DNA from: Conchocele bisecta | Taxonomy: Eukaryota; Mollusca; Bivalvia; Lucinida; Thyasiridae | Reading direction: 5' to 3' | DNA: 64,000 nt | Assembly: GCA_029237695.1 (NCBI GenBank) | Contig: CM055278.1 | Location: 75,496,297-75,560,296 of the forward strand | Shown: piece after piece, positions 1-12,818 of the stretch | Layout: each line of letters begins with the position of its first letter | How positions within the stretch are numbered: position 1 is the first letter of the stretch | Notes under the pieces: model-generated | Seen by the model: only the letters and a program-made list of their open reading frames with translations | Databases searched by the model: none | What the model was told of the DNA's origin: nothing | Made by a program: the position numbers and the translations under genes

Positions 1-145
1 TAGTGTATGAAAGTAAATTTACCAATTGATAACTTTACCATGATGTTAGTATGCTAATATGAAATAGGCACTACATATGGCGGGCGACGTTAGTATATGA
101 AAATAAATTTACCAATTGATAGCTTTACCATGATGTTAGTATATA
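1..145. repeat. Two-copy direct repeat, about 90-bp period
   Basis: A segment reading TTAGTGTATGAAAGTAAATT-like, followed by accaattgat and tttaccatgatgttagtat, occurs at the window start and again at about 90-140 with a few substitutions. It is a short tandem duplication. The left edge is cut by the window. Confidence 0.6.
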
Positions 146-333
146 TATATATGCTATAAACGGATCCGTAGCATATTGTAGTATTGCAGAGCTACTTCCC
201 GCAACTACCACGGTGTTACAACTTCTATATTATAATTAAATGGTGTCATTGTCACACTTCTCTTATTTGAACCAGTGATACATTTTAGATATTTCCGTTT
301 CATATATAGTACATTAATAGCCTGTATATAGGC

Positions 334-550
334 ATAGTGGAGCACGTGGTCGAGCGGTCTGAGGCGTCGGACTGCTGATCTTACGGTCGTGGGTTCGAGC
401 CTCACCGGAGGCGTGCGTTGTGTCCTTGAGCAAGACACTTTATCCATACTGCTTCAGCCCACCCAGCTGTAAATGGGTACAGGCTAAATACCGGGAACAT
501 CGATTGTATTTGATTGTATTTCATTGTATGTACATGTATTTATGAATAAA
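334..550 (+). mobile_element. tRNA-derived SINE with a tRNA-Ser-like head
   Basis: A polymerase III A box (TGGTCGAGCGG, 347-357) and B box (GGTTCGAGCCT, 392-402) are spaced as in a class II tRNA. The segment GGACTGCTGATC between them resembles the anticodon arm of tRNA-Ser(GCT). After the tRNA-like head comes a block TGTCCTTGAGCAAGACACTT (421-440), a type of conserved body domain seen in animal SINEs, and then an AT-rich tail with repeated TTGTATT. It is not a functional tRNA gene, since the 3' acceptor half is replaced by SINE body. The 5' and 3' ends are approximate. Confidence 0.75.
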
Positions 551-559
551 AAATATGAT

Positions 560-1250
560 CCACTGGTGATAAGCCTCAGTATTGAGGGTATACCAGCATA
601 CTGGCAAAAGCAAAGCAATATAGAAACTGTATTAGTACATTTACGATCATTTTAAGAAAAAATAACAAATCTTCAGTGATATTATTCCCAATTTTCGCAA
701 TATCAGTCGTGTGTTTTCGAGAGTTTTGCCCATTTTTGGTATGAATTGTGTTAAGTTTTACATTTACTTTTGATTAACCCAGTGCTGTGTCAGATGTTTT
801 TTGTATCCTGGACTACAGCAACAGGTGCACTAGACGCACACTTGCAATGCATACTTTGTTCTGGTAGTCGAGTTTCCCAATTATCCTGGGTTGCTTGACT
901 ATGTCTTGTATTTTTAAACTCACATCAGCGAAGTTAAGTGCAGCGTGGCGGCTATAGAAATTCTCCAGGCGTGTCTTTCCAGTGATGCTATTATTTTCTC
1001 GATACCTGGTGGTCTTTGAGCACATTTTGACAATTTTTCGTATTAGTTTTGTCCTTTTTACATACAGCTTCACTTCAGCTGTTGGTAAGAGGTACTTGTG
1101 TCATGGACTGTGAATACAGCACAGGCCGTGACACAACCGAACAGGCGCAATAAAACAGCAGTTGCAATGTATACTTGTTTCTGTTAGTCATGTCCACAGA
1201 GTATCATGAATCGCTTGACTTTGTATTGTAAACAAAATCACAACATCTGC
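560..1250. other. Unassigned AT-rich DNA
   Basis: No coding similarity, RNA gene or repeat family could be recognised. The short reading frames here show no domain or composition signal. Confidence 0.4.
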
Positions 1251-1400
1251 GGTTTCTATCCAATGATATTGAGAGAGATACAGTGGGCTTCTATCTAATG
1301 ATGTTGAAAGATATAGAGAGGAATATTATGGTTTCTATCTAATGATGTTGAGAGAAGGTGGGTGGGGTGCGGGGGAGAGATATATTGTGGTTTCTAGGTA
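1251..1400. repeat. Degenerate minisatellite, about 50-60 bp unit
   Basis: The phrase GGTTTCTATCTAATGATGTT followed by gagagagata recurs three to four times with variable purine-rich spacers (around 1251, 1288, 1330 and 1388). It is a non-coding tandem array. Confidence 0.6.
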
Positions 1401-1405
1401 ATAAT

Positions 1406-1447
1406 AGGCAGGCAGGCAGGCAGGCACAGACAGACAGACAGACAGAC
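1406..1447. repeat. Compound microsatellite (AGGC)n(ACAG)n
   Basis: About five AGGC units run directly into five ACAG units. Confidence 0.9.
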
Positions 1448-1647
1448 ATAAAATATTCCAATGCGCATTTAAGCATTTAAGGCATTTCTACTCCGATCAT
1501 TTAAAAACGCATATTTTCATCTCGAGATAATTTGAAGATGTATATTCGTGTACATTCTGTCCATTTCGTCATCTTTTCGCGTTTAATGGTCACAAAATAA
1601 TGCACTCGGAAACCTCGCACCATTTCGTCGCAAATAAGGTAACGCGT

Positions 1648-1746
1648 CATCTCGGCCCTACGACACCTCGGCCCCAGACACCTCGGCCCCAGACACCTCG
1701 GCCCTACGACATCTCGGCCCCATATACCTTCGACACCTCGGCCCCA
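1648..1746 (+). repeat. Short minisatellite, ACACCTCGGCCCC unit
   Basis: About seven copies of a C-rich unit near 15 bp (cgACACCTCGGCCCC/T and close variants) lie in tandem in otherwise AT-rich DNA. The reading frame across it is low-complexity repeat, not a gene. Confidence 0.85.
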
Positions 1747-1799
1747 AATTTAAAAATGGTTTTAGACATAGATATTTATTCTAAAAAACATTATTTATA

Positions 1800-3500
1800 A
1801 GTTTATTCACCATATAACATTATAATATAAAGTTATATGGCGAATATAACATGTTAATACTCTGTTTCAGGTGCCGACTCGGAGACAAGATTATCAGATA
1901 CGATGAGCGTCACATAGTAAAAGAAACAAGAAAGAAAGAAGAGTTGCTGTTAAATAAATACAATATATCTGCAGAAAACCGTGTCTATGGCCCTTTCTCC
2001 CTATCAATCACCCGTGTTAATGTATTTGATCACTATTATATGGAGATTTAATAAGTATATTGCCGATCTGATATTGACGATCAGAACGTTATTTGCTTCA
2101 TTTCAGATTAGACAGCATGGCGAACATGGTAGATACAAATACGATATAGAGAACGATAATGGCATGATAGTCCGTACATGTAATAGAATGTCCATGTAAC
2201 TTTGATCTGGTAATGTGACAACAACCAATTAGTAATTAGTTGATAATCCAATTGAAGTCGTATAAAGTAAGCTCTCTACTTAATTGATAGTTTGTCATAC
2301 CAGTAGCGTCCTTACAAGTAGCTAAGAGTAATTGGCGTAATTGGCGTATTTGACATTGCCTAATAGTTGATTGGTAATTATTTATGTATTTTAAATACCA
2401 CCGGTACCGTCAAAGGATGTGTTTGGGTCTTGATTGAATAATTGGTACATCTCACGACCAATATATAACCCTTACCAAAAGTAGCATGGTCGACCATAAT
2501 CGATTGGACACTCAAGGTGAACGGACGTATTATAATATTTGCTCTGACCATAACAATATCACTGAGATTAGATATCATAGTTCACTCTTACATCAAGTTA
2601 GTAAGTATTTGTGTAGTATTAGTAAGTATTTATGTTGTGTATTGTGAAGATACTGACAACGAGCTGAGTCTACCGGAGTCCACTGGAAAACCAGGCAAAC
2701 ATTTTGCTATATATCATCTAAAATAACGCGTTGCGTTACATTACATTTAAGCTAATATATCCTGTATATTAGGTTGATAGCTTATCGCACTCTATACTAC
2801 ACTGTACTATAGTATTACTCCAGTTCCCATCAAAGAGAGACCAGACAGTGCAGATCAAAAGAAGTCAAAGTTGGAAAACAACTCTCTATACTGGATGTAG
2901 AATACCATTAAACTCATTCTTATTAGCGACTTAATGTACTGTACAAACATTTGAATAGACGTATTATACAGAATTATCACACCTCCTGCAGAGTACAATA
3001 CAAATAATTATTGGTCAGTCACGGGATGTATAGATTGATTCAACGAGTATATGTATTTGTGTAAAGCATTCAATAAACTCGTACTCTCGACTGGTGTGTG
3101 TAGTGTTGTATGCTGTATTGAAAATAAACTTTACACAATATATCGCATCTTGACTTAGACTAGGGTCTGTTGTAAAAAAAATAAAGAAGAAAGTAAAAAG
3201 TAAAACAAAAAGTCTTCCTTCCAAAGCCTTCTAAACATAAATCACTTGGAAATCTTACACCGAAACCGGCTATATCATCTCATAATCAACCGATTTAAGA
3301 TACAGTCGTAACAAACAATACTCTAAATTAAATTTATAACTTCATTACGTTACGTCACATGCCTTAAGTTAAGTTAAGTTAACCATTAAATCAGTTTTCC
3401 ATATACGGACATTTTCGTGATATTTTCGTGACAAACGGTAAAGAACGGTAAGAACGGTGAAGCCAGCAGCATACAGCTACAGAACATAGAAGTTTTTGTT
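1800..3500. other. Unassigned AT-rich DNA with small hairpins
   Basis: I see no supported gene. A small inverted repeat (CCATATAAC at 1810-1818 and GTTATATGG at 1832-1840) is visible. The right part may include the 5' untranslated region of the LINE that follows, but I cannot place that boundary. Confidence 0.4.
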
Positions 3501-3719
3501 GACAGTAACAAATCAGGTAATATTTAACACTTGTTATAGCACTTAAAATAGAAAACGGAGATAAAACATAATAAAAAATAAAAATAACAATAAGATATAC
3601 TATATATAATATTGTTGACTGTTTTCTGTTTCCTTCCTCAGTAAATTATAAACTAAAAAAAACAAAACCAACAACAACAACAACTAAAACAAACCAACAA
3701 CCAAAACAAAAACTTAAAC

Positions 3720-5909
3720 ATGGCTGAAATGCCTACTCCCATCTCCAAAAGCACAAGAAAACGCGCCAGGGAAGACAACTCGACATTGTCACCTGATAGC
3801 AAATCACCCGAAGCTAAATTAGCCAACAACAGACGAGCACATAATTCACCCACACCACCATCCCGGCAGACACAGCAATACACACAGAGCAGACAGGCAA
3901 ACCAATTAGGAACCTGGAAGGACACTCTACATTTCAAAATAGAGGGCCCCAGGCGTAGGTCAGTACTATTCCACAATTTGTTCTGGCTTTCCTGTCCTAT
4001 GTAGGAGGCAATATAAGTCAAGCGAAATCAGCTGTGGCATGGATGCACCAGACATCTTCAAAATTAAACTACCGAATCGCTACACTAACAAAGGAAAAAG
4101 CTTCACAACCCCAGTTGGCATGACGGAGTTGAGTTCAGACACTTGTCGCACCAAAACACAAACAGACAACACCATCCACTAAACAACAACCAAACCAAAC
4201 AGTCACTCTGGGGATTGCAGATCATCCAGACTTCACGCGACTTAACAAAGAAGAACTAATGACAGCACTAGACGCTGGAAAAAAAAAACAAAATAACTGA
4301 AGCACTCACATAGGCAAAAACAAGTCACATTCTAATTAAAGTTAACTCACCCACTCTACCATTCACCATAACACCTGCTAGCTACATCAATTGCGGAAAT
4401 GACATCAACATAGGCATCACGATATCACGTCCCATTAGATGTAACAAATGCCAACAATTCGGTCATAAGCAAAACAATTGCAAAAACAATAAAACAGTAT
4501 GTCCCATCTGTGGCTACTCACACATTACACGGCGTGCACATACAAAAATACACGAGCTCAAGAATTTTGCAACAACTGCTACGTGGCTCAACAACATGAA
4601 TGTGGACATAGAGCTAGTGATCCGTACTGTCCTATGTTTCTCAGATACAAAGAACAACTCGCCCAAAAAAACAACACTAGACAGCTCACTAGAAACGCAC
4701 TAAAAGGACAACTTCAAACCCCAAATATTAACGTGAATCAGGAACAAATTAAGAATAAGTTTCCGCAAACAGACTATAACAAGCGAACGCCAGAGAAAAC
4801 TCATATACCAGCTACACCTAAAACTAATAAACGAAAGAGAGCCCATGAACATCTTACAAAGATTACCAAACTCCCAAAAAAACATTAACAAACAATCAAT
4901 GAAGGACTATATTACTAAACAGCAAGTTTTTGATCTCGTGACAGCAATCGAACTAGCACTCGAAAGACAATTAGGTATCCAAACTGATGGAATTATAGGT
5001 CAGATAACCAGTCACATTTAAATACAGAGCCCTCCAACGTACATAATAATGTTGCCACCGATACCGGTGATGACATAATCATTGAAACAGTAAGGAAGGA
5101 TATATCTACCTACTACCCACCTACAAAAATAAGAAAGAATAGTTGCGACACAACAGCGGCGAAAAGCCTATTTAGCACTTACATACAGATAACAACCACC
5201 CGCATCCAGCAATAGCAAACAGTAGTGGAAAATCAAATAAATTATTAGATAGTGTGGATGAGATAATAGACTTAGGCATAGGTATCTGTGAAGAAGAGAT
5301 GCCTTCTAATCCTCCAAGTATGGACTCACTCCTGACAACCAAATCACCAAAATCGTCACAGCCCATGCCGGATACCCCCGACTCACGGGTTCTGGGCTTG
5401 GACTGTCTGACATATCTAACAATAGTTCAAGCGATAACATTAACCCTAAAAATATGAGCGACGTTCAAAATTGCCAGACGATCACTGCTAAAAAACAAAA
5501 ATGAAACAAACAATAAGGTCACAACATCCACACCCAATGTTAGCCCAGCGGCAAGTCCAGTAAAAACAGTACACAAAATAACACTTAATAGACAAAAGTT
5601 AGCCCCTAACACTGTGAATCTTCCAAAGACCAATAAAGCGTCTAAAGGTAGAGACGAAGCAATAAAAATAAAAAAGGCAAACGTTGTATGGCAACAAAAC
5701 ATGGACCAATAATAAAGACAGGCAAAGACTCGCAGCAGAAACAAAACAAGAACAATATACCAAAAATAACTCTTATAAGACAAGACAAAATATCACCAAA
5801 TAGGAGACCAGTGCAACTAAATGAGCCAGAAATGGAATCAAATATGACACCGCTAAGTGAAATAATAGCGACTAAGCGTCACGGACTAAGACTTCCTGAT
5901 ATACAATAA
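3720..5909 (+). pseudogene. LINE ORF1, gag-like nucleic-acid-binding protein (broken)
   Basis: The first ATG (3720) opens a basic, Ser/Thr/Pro-rich N-terminus (MAEMPTPISKSTRKRARE). The frame is lost near 4000 and recovered in other frames to a stop at 5909. The best-supported domain is at about 4440-4640. It has a CX2CX4HX4C zinc knuckle (CNKCQQFGHKQNNC), a second Cys-rich knuckle starting CPICGYSH and, one frameshift later, CNNCYVAQQHECGH followed by YCPMFLRYKEQ. This arrangement of two to three knuckles ending in a CP..KEQ-like segment is typical of ORF1 of I/Jockey-group LINEs. The remainder to 5909 is lysine- and asparagine-rich with no domain I recognise. The protein would bind LINE RNA in the ribonucleoprotein particle. 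This copy cannot make it intact. Confidence 0.75.
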
Positions 5910-5944
5910 AACATAAAACATATTTAATAAAAAAAAAGAATTAG

Positions 5945-8900
5945 TATGGGTAGAAAGGAACGGAACTAAAACCAACCAGACCCTGACAGTCCTTCAATGG
6001 AACTGCCGGGGATTTGTCAAAACAAAAAGTGAGCTGGTGAATGCAATAGAAAATAACGACATCATGTCACCCGATGTATTATGTCTACAGGAAATGCCAA
6101 AACCTACAACATTGCCAGGGTATAATCTGAAATCTCACTCAACGACTCAACCAAAGGAAGCGGTGTAGGCATATTCGTGAAGAATGGTATATCAAGCATA
6201 GAATTTAAAACAAGTCATCTTAAAGAAAATAATAATATCCTATACTCGGGAGTTAAGATATTAAGCAGTAAAGGCAACATTGACATTCTGAATATCTACA
6301 TAAGTCCGAGTATTCATAAAACGAAAACCTTTCTACAAAACTATACAAGGTAATAAAAACAAGTTAGTAACAAAACACTGATATTGGGTGACTTTAACGG
6401 ACATAATCCACTTTGGGACATTCATTATTTTAATAAAGTAAACAAAATAGGTGATGAAATTATAACATTCCTAGATAATACTAATTACGTTATACTAAAT
6501 AATGGCTCAGAAACATACGACTCATCCCATCTACCAAGGGCTAAAAGTATAGGATCTGCACCAGACATCACATTAGCTACACCAGCTCTAGCTTCCTTGG
6601 CCTCGTGGACCATCCACAACTCAACACTAGGCAGCGATCACTATCGATTATTACTAAAGTCTGTACCCATTATCACAAGAGAACTCCCGCACAATTCCAA
6701 ATGGAAGTTAGGTCATGCAAACTGGGAACTCTTCCATCAACTATGCACCACTAGGTTACTATCGATGCGAATTTAGATACAAAAGACTATCACGATGAAT
6801 TTGTGAGCACACTCTAGGAATAAGTAAAGAAAGCATACCACAGACAAGTGGTTAAAGCACATAATCGCCCTACCAATCCCTGGTGGACACCCGCTTGCAC
6901 AGAAGCCATTAAAAACAGGGAAAAACTGTCTGCGAAGATGGAAACAAGCCTATAAATATCATGTACAACTAAAACAAAGAAGGCGAGAGGAATACTTGGA
7001 AGCCAAGAGCCTGGCGTCTGAAACCATTTAAAACAGCAAAAGAGAAAGGTTGGGCGAATTTTATATCAGCAATTACGAAAGATAAAACAAGTAAAGAAGT
7101 CTGGAATTTATTTAATCGAGTAAGAGGTAAACCAACACACAAATGCCCCCATTATCACTGATAATACATTAATATGCGATGAAAAACAAAAAGCAGAGGT
7201 GCTCACAGATCATTACAATAATATGTCTAGCAACAATAATTTAACATCAGAATTCAGAATAGAAAAAGATAAAAGAGACCCGAAAATACAAGCTAAGATA
7301 GACAACCATACTCTGACACCAGACCTGAATACTGACTGCATCAATAGGTCATTTATAATGTCGGAACTTAAAGCTGCCCTTAAAACTAAAAAAAGTACCG
7401 CACCAGGAGCAGATAAAATACATTATAATATACTTAAACAATTACCACATGAATCAATGGAACAACTGCTCCTGCTAATAAATAAATCCTGGGCCGAAGG
7501 CTCCTGCCTGACGCTTGGAAAGAGGCTACCATTATCCCAATAATCAAACCAAACAAGGATGCAACTCTACCAGCCTCATACAGACCCATTTCACTAACAT
7601 CTGTAATATGTAAATTAATGGAAACTATGGTGGCCATCAGACTAAAACATCATTTTGAATCTAATCAGAAAATTGGCCCAACCCAGTCAGGATTTAGAAA
7701 TCATAGATCCACGATGGATCAACTAGCTCGATTAGAAACAATCATTAAAACAGCACAAATGGAAAAAAAAACTAGTCGTAGCTGTATTTCTAGACTTAGA
7801 AAAAAGCCTTTGACCTAATGTGGACAAAGGGAGCAATAGAACAACTAATCGGGAAGGGCGTAAACAACAGAATGTTGCTATGGTTAGATAACTTTCTGAC
7901 GGGCAGAAAAATTAGAGTAAGAATAGGCACAGAGCATTCAGAATTTCAAAGTATTGATAATGGCAGCCCCCAGGGTAGTGTCATAAGCCCGACACTATTT
8001 AATGTCATGATAGATACATTATATACAGAATTAAACAGTACGAGTACAAACACAAAACCAGGCCTGTCACAATTTGCCGACGACGGCGCGATCTGGAAAG
8101 AGCATACAGATCTCAGAGTAGCCCTGGGGGTAATACAGACAGCACTAGATAAATACAATTTGGCAAAACAAATGGGGCTTTAAAATCTCCCCGCTTAAAA
8201 CTGAGGCAGTCATATTTCATGGCGGTGGATTACTCTGCTATAAAAATGAGGAGCAGCGGTATGCATACATAAGAGAACAAACTTATACAATTAAAGATCT
8301 AATGGTAAACAATCAAGCAATACCATACACAAAATGTGTAAAATTCCTGGGTATGTATTTGGACGATCGACTTACCTGGGGAAACACTATAAATAACATA
8401 GTCCAACGCTGTAGAAAAGATCTCAACTTAATGAAACTAGTATCGGGTACGTCATATGGAGCGGATAAACTATCCCTTCTATTGTTGTACAAAGCTCTAT
8501 TATTATCAAAAATGGACTATGGCAGCATGCTGTATAAAGACGCTGCAGCGGAACACTTAGCTAACTAGAACTAATTCAAAGAGCGACCCTACAAAGTGGC
8601 AACAGGTGCATATAAATCAACTAGAGCCGCTGCAGTCGAGGTAGAAACAGTAGTAGAACCATTAGATCTGAGGCGTGAAGGAAATCTAATCAAATATGGG
8701 CGCGCACCCAGCCACATGGTGTAAACCTGCCAGTTAACGAACAAATACGACCTAGGCGGGTATACAAATATAACAGAATAAGACTTAAAAAAGAAGCAAC
8801 CATAAAAGAAAATAATCAAAAGTATAAAAATCAAACATAACGATAAAGAAGCAAACAAAATTAAAAAAGCAAAATCCACAGGTAGGAAATTACAAACATG

Positions 8901-10177
8901 TTACGCTATGAATGCACAAATACTAACTCAAGAATATGGACTGAATGATTGTGAAATGCAGCCGTATCAGACCCATATACCTTACTATCCTTTCGAAATA
9001 ACTGCACAATCAGATATAACAGAAATAATAAAAAATAAGACAATGGATCCAATTATTAACCTAAAATCTAGCAACAGACCACATAAACAAAAAATGGAAA
9101 TATAGCCTGCAAATTTACACGGACGGTAGCAAAAATATCGAACAAGGTATCACATCCGCAGCTTTCGTGATACCACATTTAAATTACGTAGAACAAATAC
9201 AAGCTGACTTCCACACTAACAGTATTCACATCAGAATTAATAGCAATCGAGAAGGCCCTCATTTATAACCTAACATTAGATAATTATAAGGATACAGTCA
9301 TCTTAACTGATTCACTAAGCTCCGTCCAAGCAATCAACTCAGGTACTTCTAAAACAAGACTGACAAAATACATCTCATCAAAACATTAATAAGCAATACA
9401 ATATCTAAAGGCAAGCTAATAAACATAGATTGGGTCCCTTCCCATATTGGAATACCGGTAACGAAGACGCTGATAGGGCTGCAGGCACAGCGCATTTAAT
9501 AGGAAACAATGAAGCACATTACCAACACATCATGAAATATGTTCTCTCATCAAACAAAAATGTAGGTCAAAGTGGCAAACAAGGTGGAATAATGAACACT
9601 TAGGCAAAAATGGTGGACATATTTTGCAAGCAATGTGCCCCACCATCCCTACAAAATGTAAATTGTATAGTAAAGATAGGAGAGCAGACATAATTATATC
9701 CAGACTAAGGCTAGGCAGAAATGGCATAAAATCTAATCTATACCATCATGATAATAGTAGTGAAGATAAAATGAATTGTTCAAATTGTGACGAGGACGAA
9801 ATTGAAGATCCTTGGCATTATTTCTTCAATTGCCCGCCCATAGCACATCGCGAGAAGACCTAAAAGCGTCTTGCCTTAAACACACATTACACCTTCACAT
9901 TATCATATAGTATTCCCTCCTAAGGAATGTGAAGCCGAATGCATCTAGCTTTATTAGAGTACATAAAGGAAACAGGATACGGGGTGGGGTAAAATGTAAA
10001 TACCGCTGCTCCAAAAACAACAGTATAGTTTTAAATTCAAACTGATAACCTAAAGACCAAGATATAGAGGTAGTAACTGAGGATGGCAGAGGGTATACAG
10101 TCAACGAAGTGGGCCAACAACTAAGTGACAGAGGTTACATTGGACCATGTAGGCTTCGTCCAGATATAATTAAGTAA
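5945..10177 (+). pseudogene. LINE ORF2: endonuclease, reverse transcriptase, RNase H (broken)
   Basis: Domains in order: AP-like endonuclease with LQWNCRG (about 5990), CLQE (about 6085), GDFNGHNPLWD (6387-6419), APDITLA and GSDHY (about 6555-6640); reverse transcriptase from about 7360, with YRPISLTSVICKLME, FLDLEKAFD across a frameshift, GSPQGSVISP (about 7963) and the catalytic QFADD (8069-8083); RNase H at about 9110-9490, with YTDGSK, SELIAIEKAL, LTDSLSS and WVPSHIG followed by DADRAA; then a CX2CX..HX4C knuckle (CSNC and WHYFFNC, about 9776-9833). The frame probably ended at the TAA at 10175-10177. At least eight frame changes are needed to read it, so it is a dead copy. Endonuclease nicking and target-primed reverse transcription are the known roles of these domains. 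Confidence 0.85.
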
Positions 10178-10339
10178 TATCACGATAGGTTGTACATATG
10201 TTGTATCGTAACGACTTACGGTGATTACATGGTGAACGGGCGTATGGGGAGCAGTACCCCACACTGACTGACCATTACTAACAACATAATAAGATAAATA
10301 TCAAATCATATCAAACATAATACAATCATAAAGTATATG

Positions 10340-11118
10340 CGGGGTGTGCGAAATGCTGGCAATATATAACTTCAACGGGGAATGTCCGAATTACCCGAGT
10401 TCCAATATATTTGGCGGGTTCTTCTCCCGAGGCAGGCCCAGAGTGCACCCTAACGAACATATTGCCAGCCCGTAGTCATTATCCTAGCATATACAAATTT
10501 GTATATGCACAATTAAGCCTATAATCAGCTAACAACTATTAACGTCCGGCCTCCAATGATGAGCACTCATGAAGTTAACAGCATTGCGCATTACAGTCTG
10601 CTCGTGATCAGGTCTAAAGTAGAGCAGTTACGAAATCTATAGCGTTATGAAATGTCCGGGCGGGTGGGCTTGACTGGTACTAACCCAAGGGATCTTTCAG
10701 GTAGGGAATGCCCAATCGGGGACCCCGCTGGGAAACGAACGATCCGGTCTGCTCACCACCGGACACATAGTGCTCTATCTATTAAATTATAAAGTAGTGA
10801 CTGCTTACATGCGGGGGCCGGTATTTTAGCGGGTGGGGATAACCATACATGCAAATCTGCACAAATCATTTACCATATTTTTATTTGCATCTTCCTAAAT
10901 CTACTTTTAATAATAAAGACCAATAACAGTGGCCAACCACTGACAATATTGACAGGGCAACACGACTCGTAGACGTAAACGACATGACCAGTGACAACTT
11001 ACAAATGACCCCGATACTGACTGGGGGGGACCCATTTTGTCACTAACCATGCATGTCCATCTCCCGTCACTTTACAGAACAATGGAACGCCGTGATGCCG
11101 AGGGGTCTTTGAGGTGGT
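10340..11118. other. Unassigned non-coding DNA
   Basis: No recognisable gene, RNA or repeat family. Base composition is mixed and no long reading frame is present. Confidence 0.4.
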
Positions 11119-11237
11119 ACGTATATATATGTGATGTGTGTATGTATGTGTATGTATGTGTGTATGTATATGTGTATATATATGTATATATGTATATATA
11201 TGTATGATGTGTGTGTGTGTGTGTGTGTGGGTGTGTG

Positions 11238-11268
<31 letters not shown>

Positions 11269-11385
11269 GTGGATGTGTGTATGCATATATATATATGTAT
11301 GTGTGTATATGTGTGTATGGGTATATATGTGTGTGTACATATGTATATGTGTATGTACGTCTGTGTGTGCCTGCGTGCGTGAGTG

Positions 11386-11450
<65 letters not shown>

Positions 11451-11460
11451 TTGATTGATT
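11119..11460. repeat. TG/TA-rich compound microsatellite
   Basis: Interspersed (TG)n, (TA)n, (TGTA)n and (GTGC)n runs end in (TGAT)n. The long open frames through it, on both strands, encode only Cys/Val/Tyr or His/Thr/Ile repeats and are artefacts of the repeat. Confidence 0.95.
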
Positions 11461-12142
11461 GAATGGGGGCTGGGCTAAGTGATGTGGTGTGTGGTTGGCG
11501 GGTGTATGGATGGGTTGATGTGGTCCACTAATTCAATGGAATTGGGCTAAGTGATTGAGTGAGTCAGTGGGGTGAGGTAGTCAGCTGGTTGAGAGTAGTT
11601 GTGCAAAATCGCCTCCTTTTGAGGTTTTTTTTTTGGAGCTTTACTACAGGGACTCCGGAGCTACCGGGGAAACTGGAGGTTTCCTCCACCAGGAGTAATT
11701 GCTTTTTATGTCGAAATTGACAATCTGCATTACTCCAATATAGACAAAAATAAAACGATTTAATGTGTATTAGTCTATTTCGGCCAAAATCTGACGTGTG
11801 GTAGGTGACTCAAAACTAAACTAAAATTAAAATAAATGCTAGTAAATAACAAAGACAAATATATATATAAAAACCCAATTAACAACACAAAATCAGCAAC
11901 CACGGTTATCATGATAGGTTAATATAGCATTCTGATACAGCACACTAACATAGGGTGAGGGTGACACGTCAAATACCATACCGTCAGAAATCACTTTCTT
12001 CTTCTCTTCTCTTCTCTTCTCGATGGTGATTAGGTAGGATTGGGACTAAATGTGACAATAAGTTAATTACGTAGAGCACACTTGCTAGACATTAGTGACT
12101 CAGATAGTATACTCGCCACTTAATTTCATTTGACCAGTCCGT
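11461..12142. other. Unassigned DNA with a (TTCTC)n microsatellite
   Basis: Only a (CTTCT)n run at about 11995-12021 stands out. This is the flank to the left of the assembly gap. I could not identify a terminal repeat of the viral-like element in it. Confidence 0.5.
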
Positions 12143-12642
12143 NNNNNNNNNNNNNNNNNNNNNNNNNNNNNNNNNNNNNNNNNNNNNNNNNNNNNNNNNN
12201 NNNNNNNNNNNNNNNNNNNNNNNNNNNNNNNNNNNNNNNNNNNNNNNNNNNNNNNNNNNNNNNNNNNNNNNNNNNNNNNNNNNNNNNNNNNNNNNNNNNN
12301 NNNNNNNNNNNNNNNNNNNNNNNNNNNNNNNNNNNNNNNNNNNNNNNNNNNNNNNNNNNNNNNNNNNNNNNNNNNNNNNNNNNNNNNNNNNNNNNNNNNN
12401 NNNNNNNNNNNNNNNNNNNNNNNNNNNNNNNNNNNNNNNNNNNNNNNNNNNNNNNNNNNNNNNNNNNNNNNNNNNNNNNNNNNNNNNNNNNNNNNNNNNN
12501 NNNNNNNNNNNNNNNNNNNNNNNNNNNNNNNNNNNNNNNNNNNNNNNNNNNNNNNNNNNNNNNNNNNNNNNNNNNNNNNNNNNNNNNNNNNNNNNNNNNN
12601 NNNNNNNNNNNNNNNNNNNNNNNNNNNNNNNNNNNNNNNNNN
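12143..12642. other. Assembly gap, exactly 500 N
   Basis: The block is exactly 500 unknown bases, so the size is probably an arbitrary scaffold placeholder. It lies just upstream of the integrase, so the missing sequence may contain the left end or further genes of the Polinton-like element. Confidence 1.
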
Positions 12643-12818
12643 GCATGTTAGATTCCTCCACCAATCCTGGGGGATTATATTTTCCCAATTTCCTTCAGAA
12701 CTTAACCCCCAATCGCGATTGCACTTCCAACAAAGGTTTATTATTATCGACGCAGATACGGACGATCTGGCGAGGGCATGTTGGAGATTGTCAGATATAT
12801 TAGAATACATCGCATACG

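Larger units (their letters stand above)
3500..10335 (+). mobile_element. I/Nimb-like non-LTR retrotransposon (LINE), near full length but decayed
   Basis: Two consecutive protein regions on the plus strand define a LINE. The first is a gag-like ORF1 with CCHC zinc knuckles. The second is a large ORF2 with an AP-like endonuclease, reverse transcriptase, RNase H and a C-terminal zinc knuckle, in that order. An RNase H downstream of the RT places it in the I-type group (I, Nimb, Ingi, LOA and relatives) rather than CR1 or RTE; the exact clade is an inference. Multiple frameshifts and stops make it inactive. No target-site duplication was found. The left end is uncertain; the right end lies within the AT-rich tail after about 10260. 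Confidence 0.85.

Noticed and set aside
334..420. A functional tRNA gene
   Set aside because: The boxes fit, but the acceptor stem does not close and SINE body follows the B box.
3653..4021. 122-codon hydrophobic frame on the minus strand
   Set aside because: It is the antisense of LINE ORF1; its Cys/Phe/Val richness reflects the Asn/Lys-rich sense strand.
11131..11458. Overlapping long open frames rich in Cys, Val and Tyr or in His and Thr
   Set aside because: They are translations of the TG/TA microsatellite, open in several frames at once, with no non-repeat content.
12092..12810. Apparent 170-236 codon frames across the gap
   Set aside because: Nearly all residues are unknown bases; the frames exist only because N cannot form a stop.
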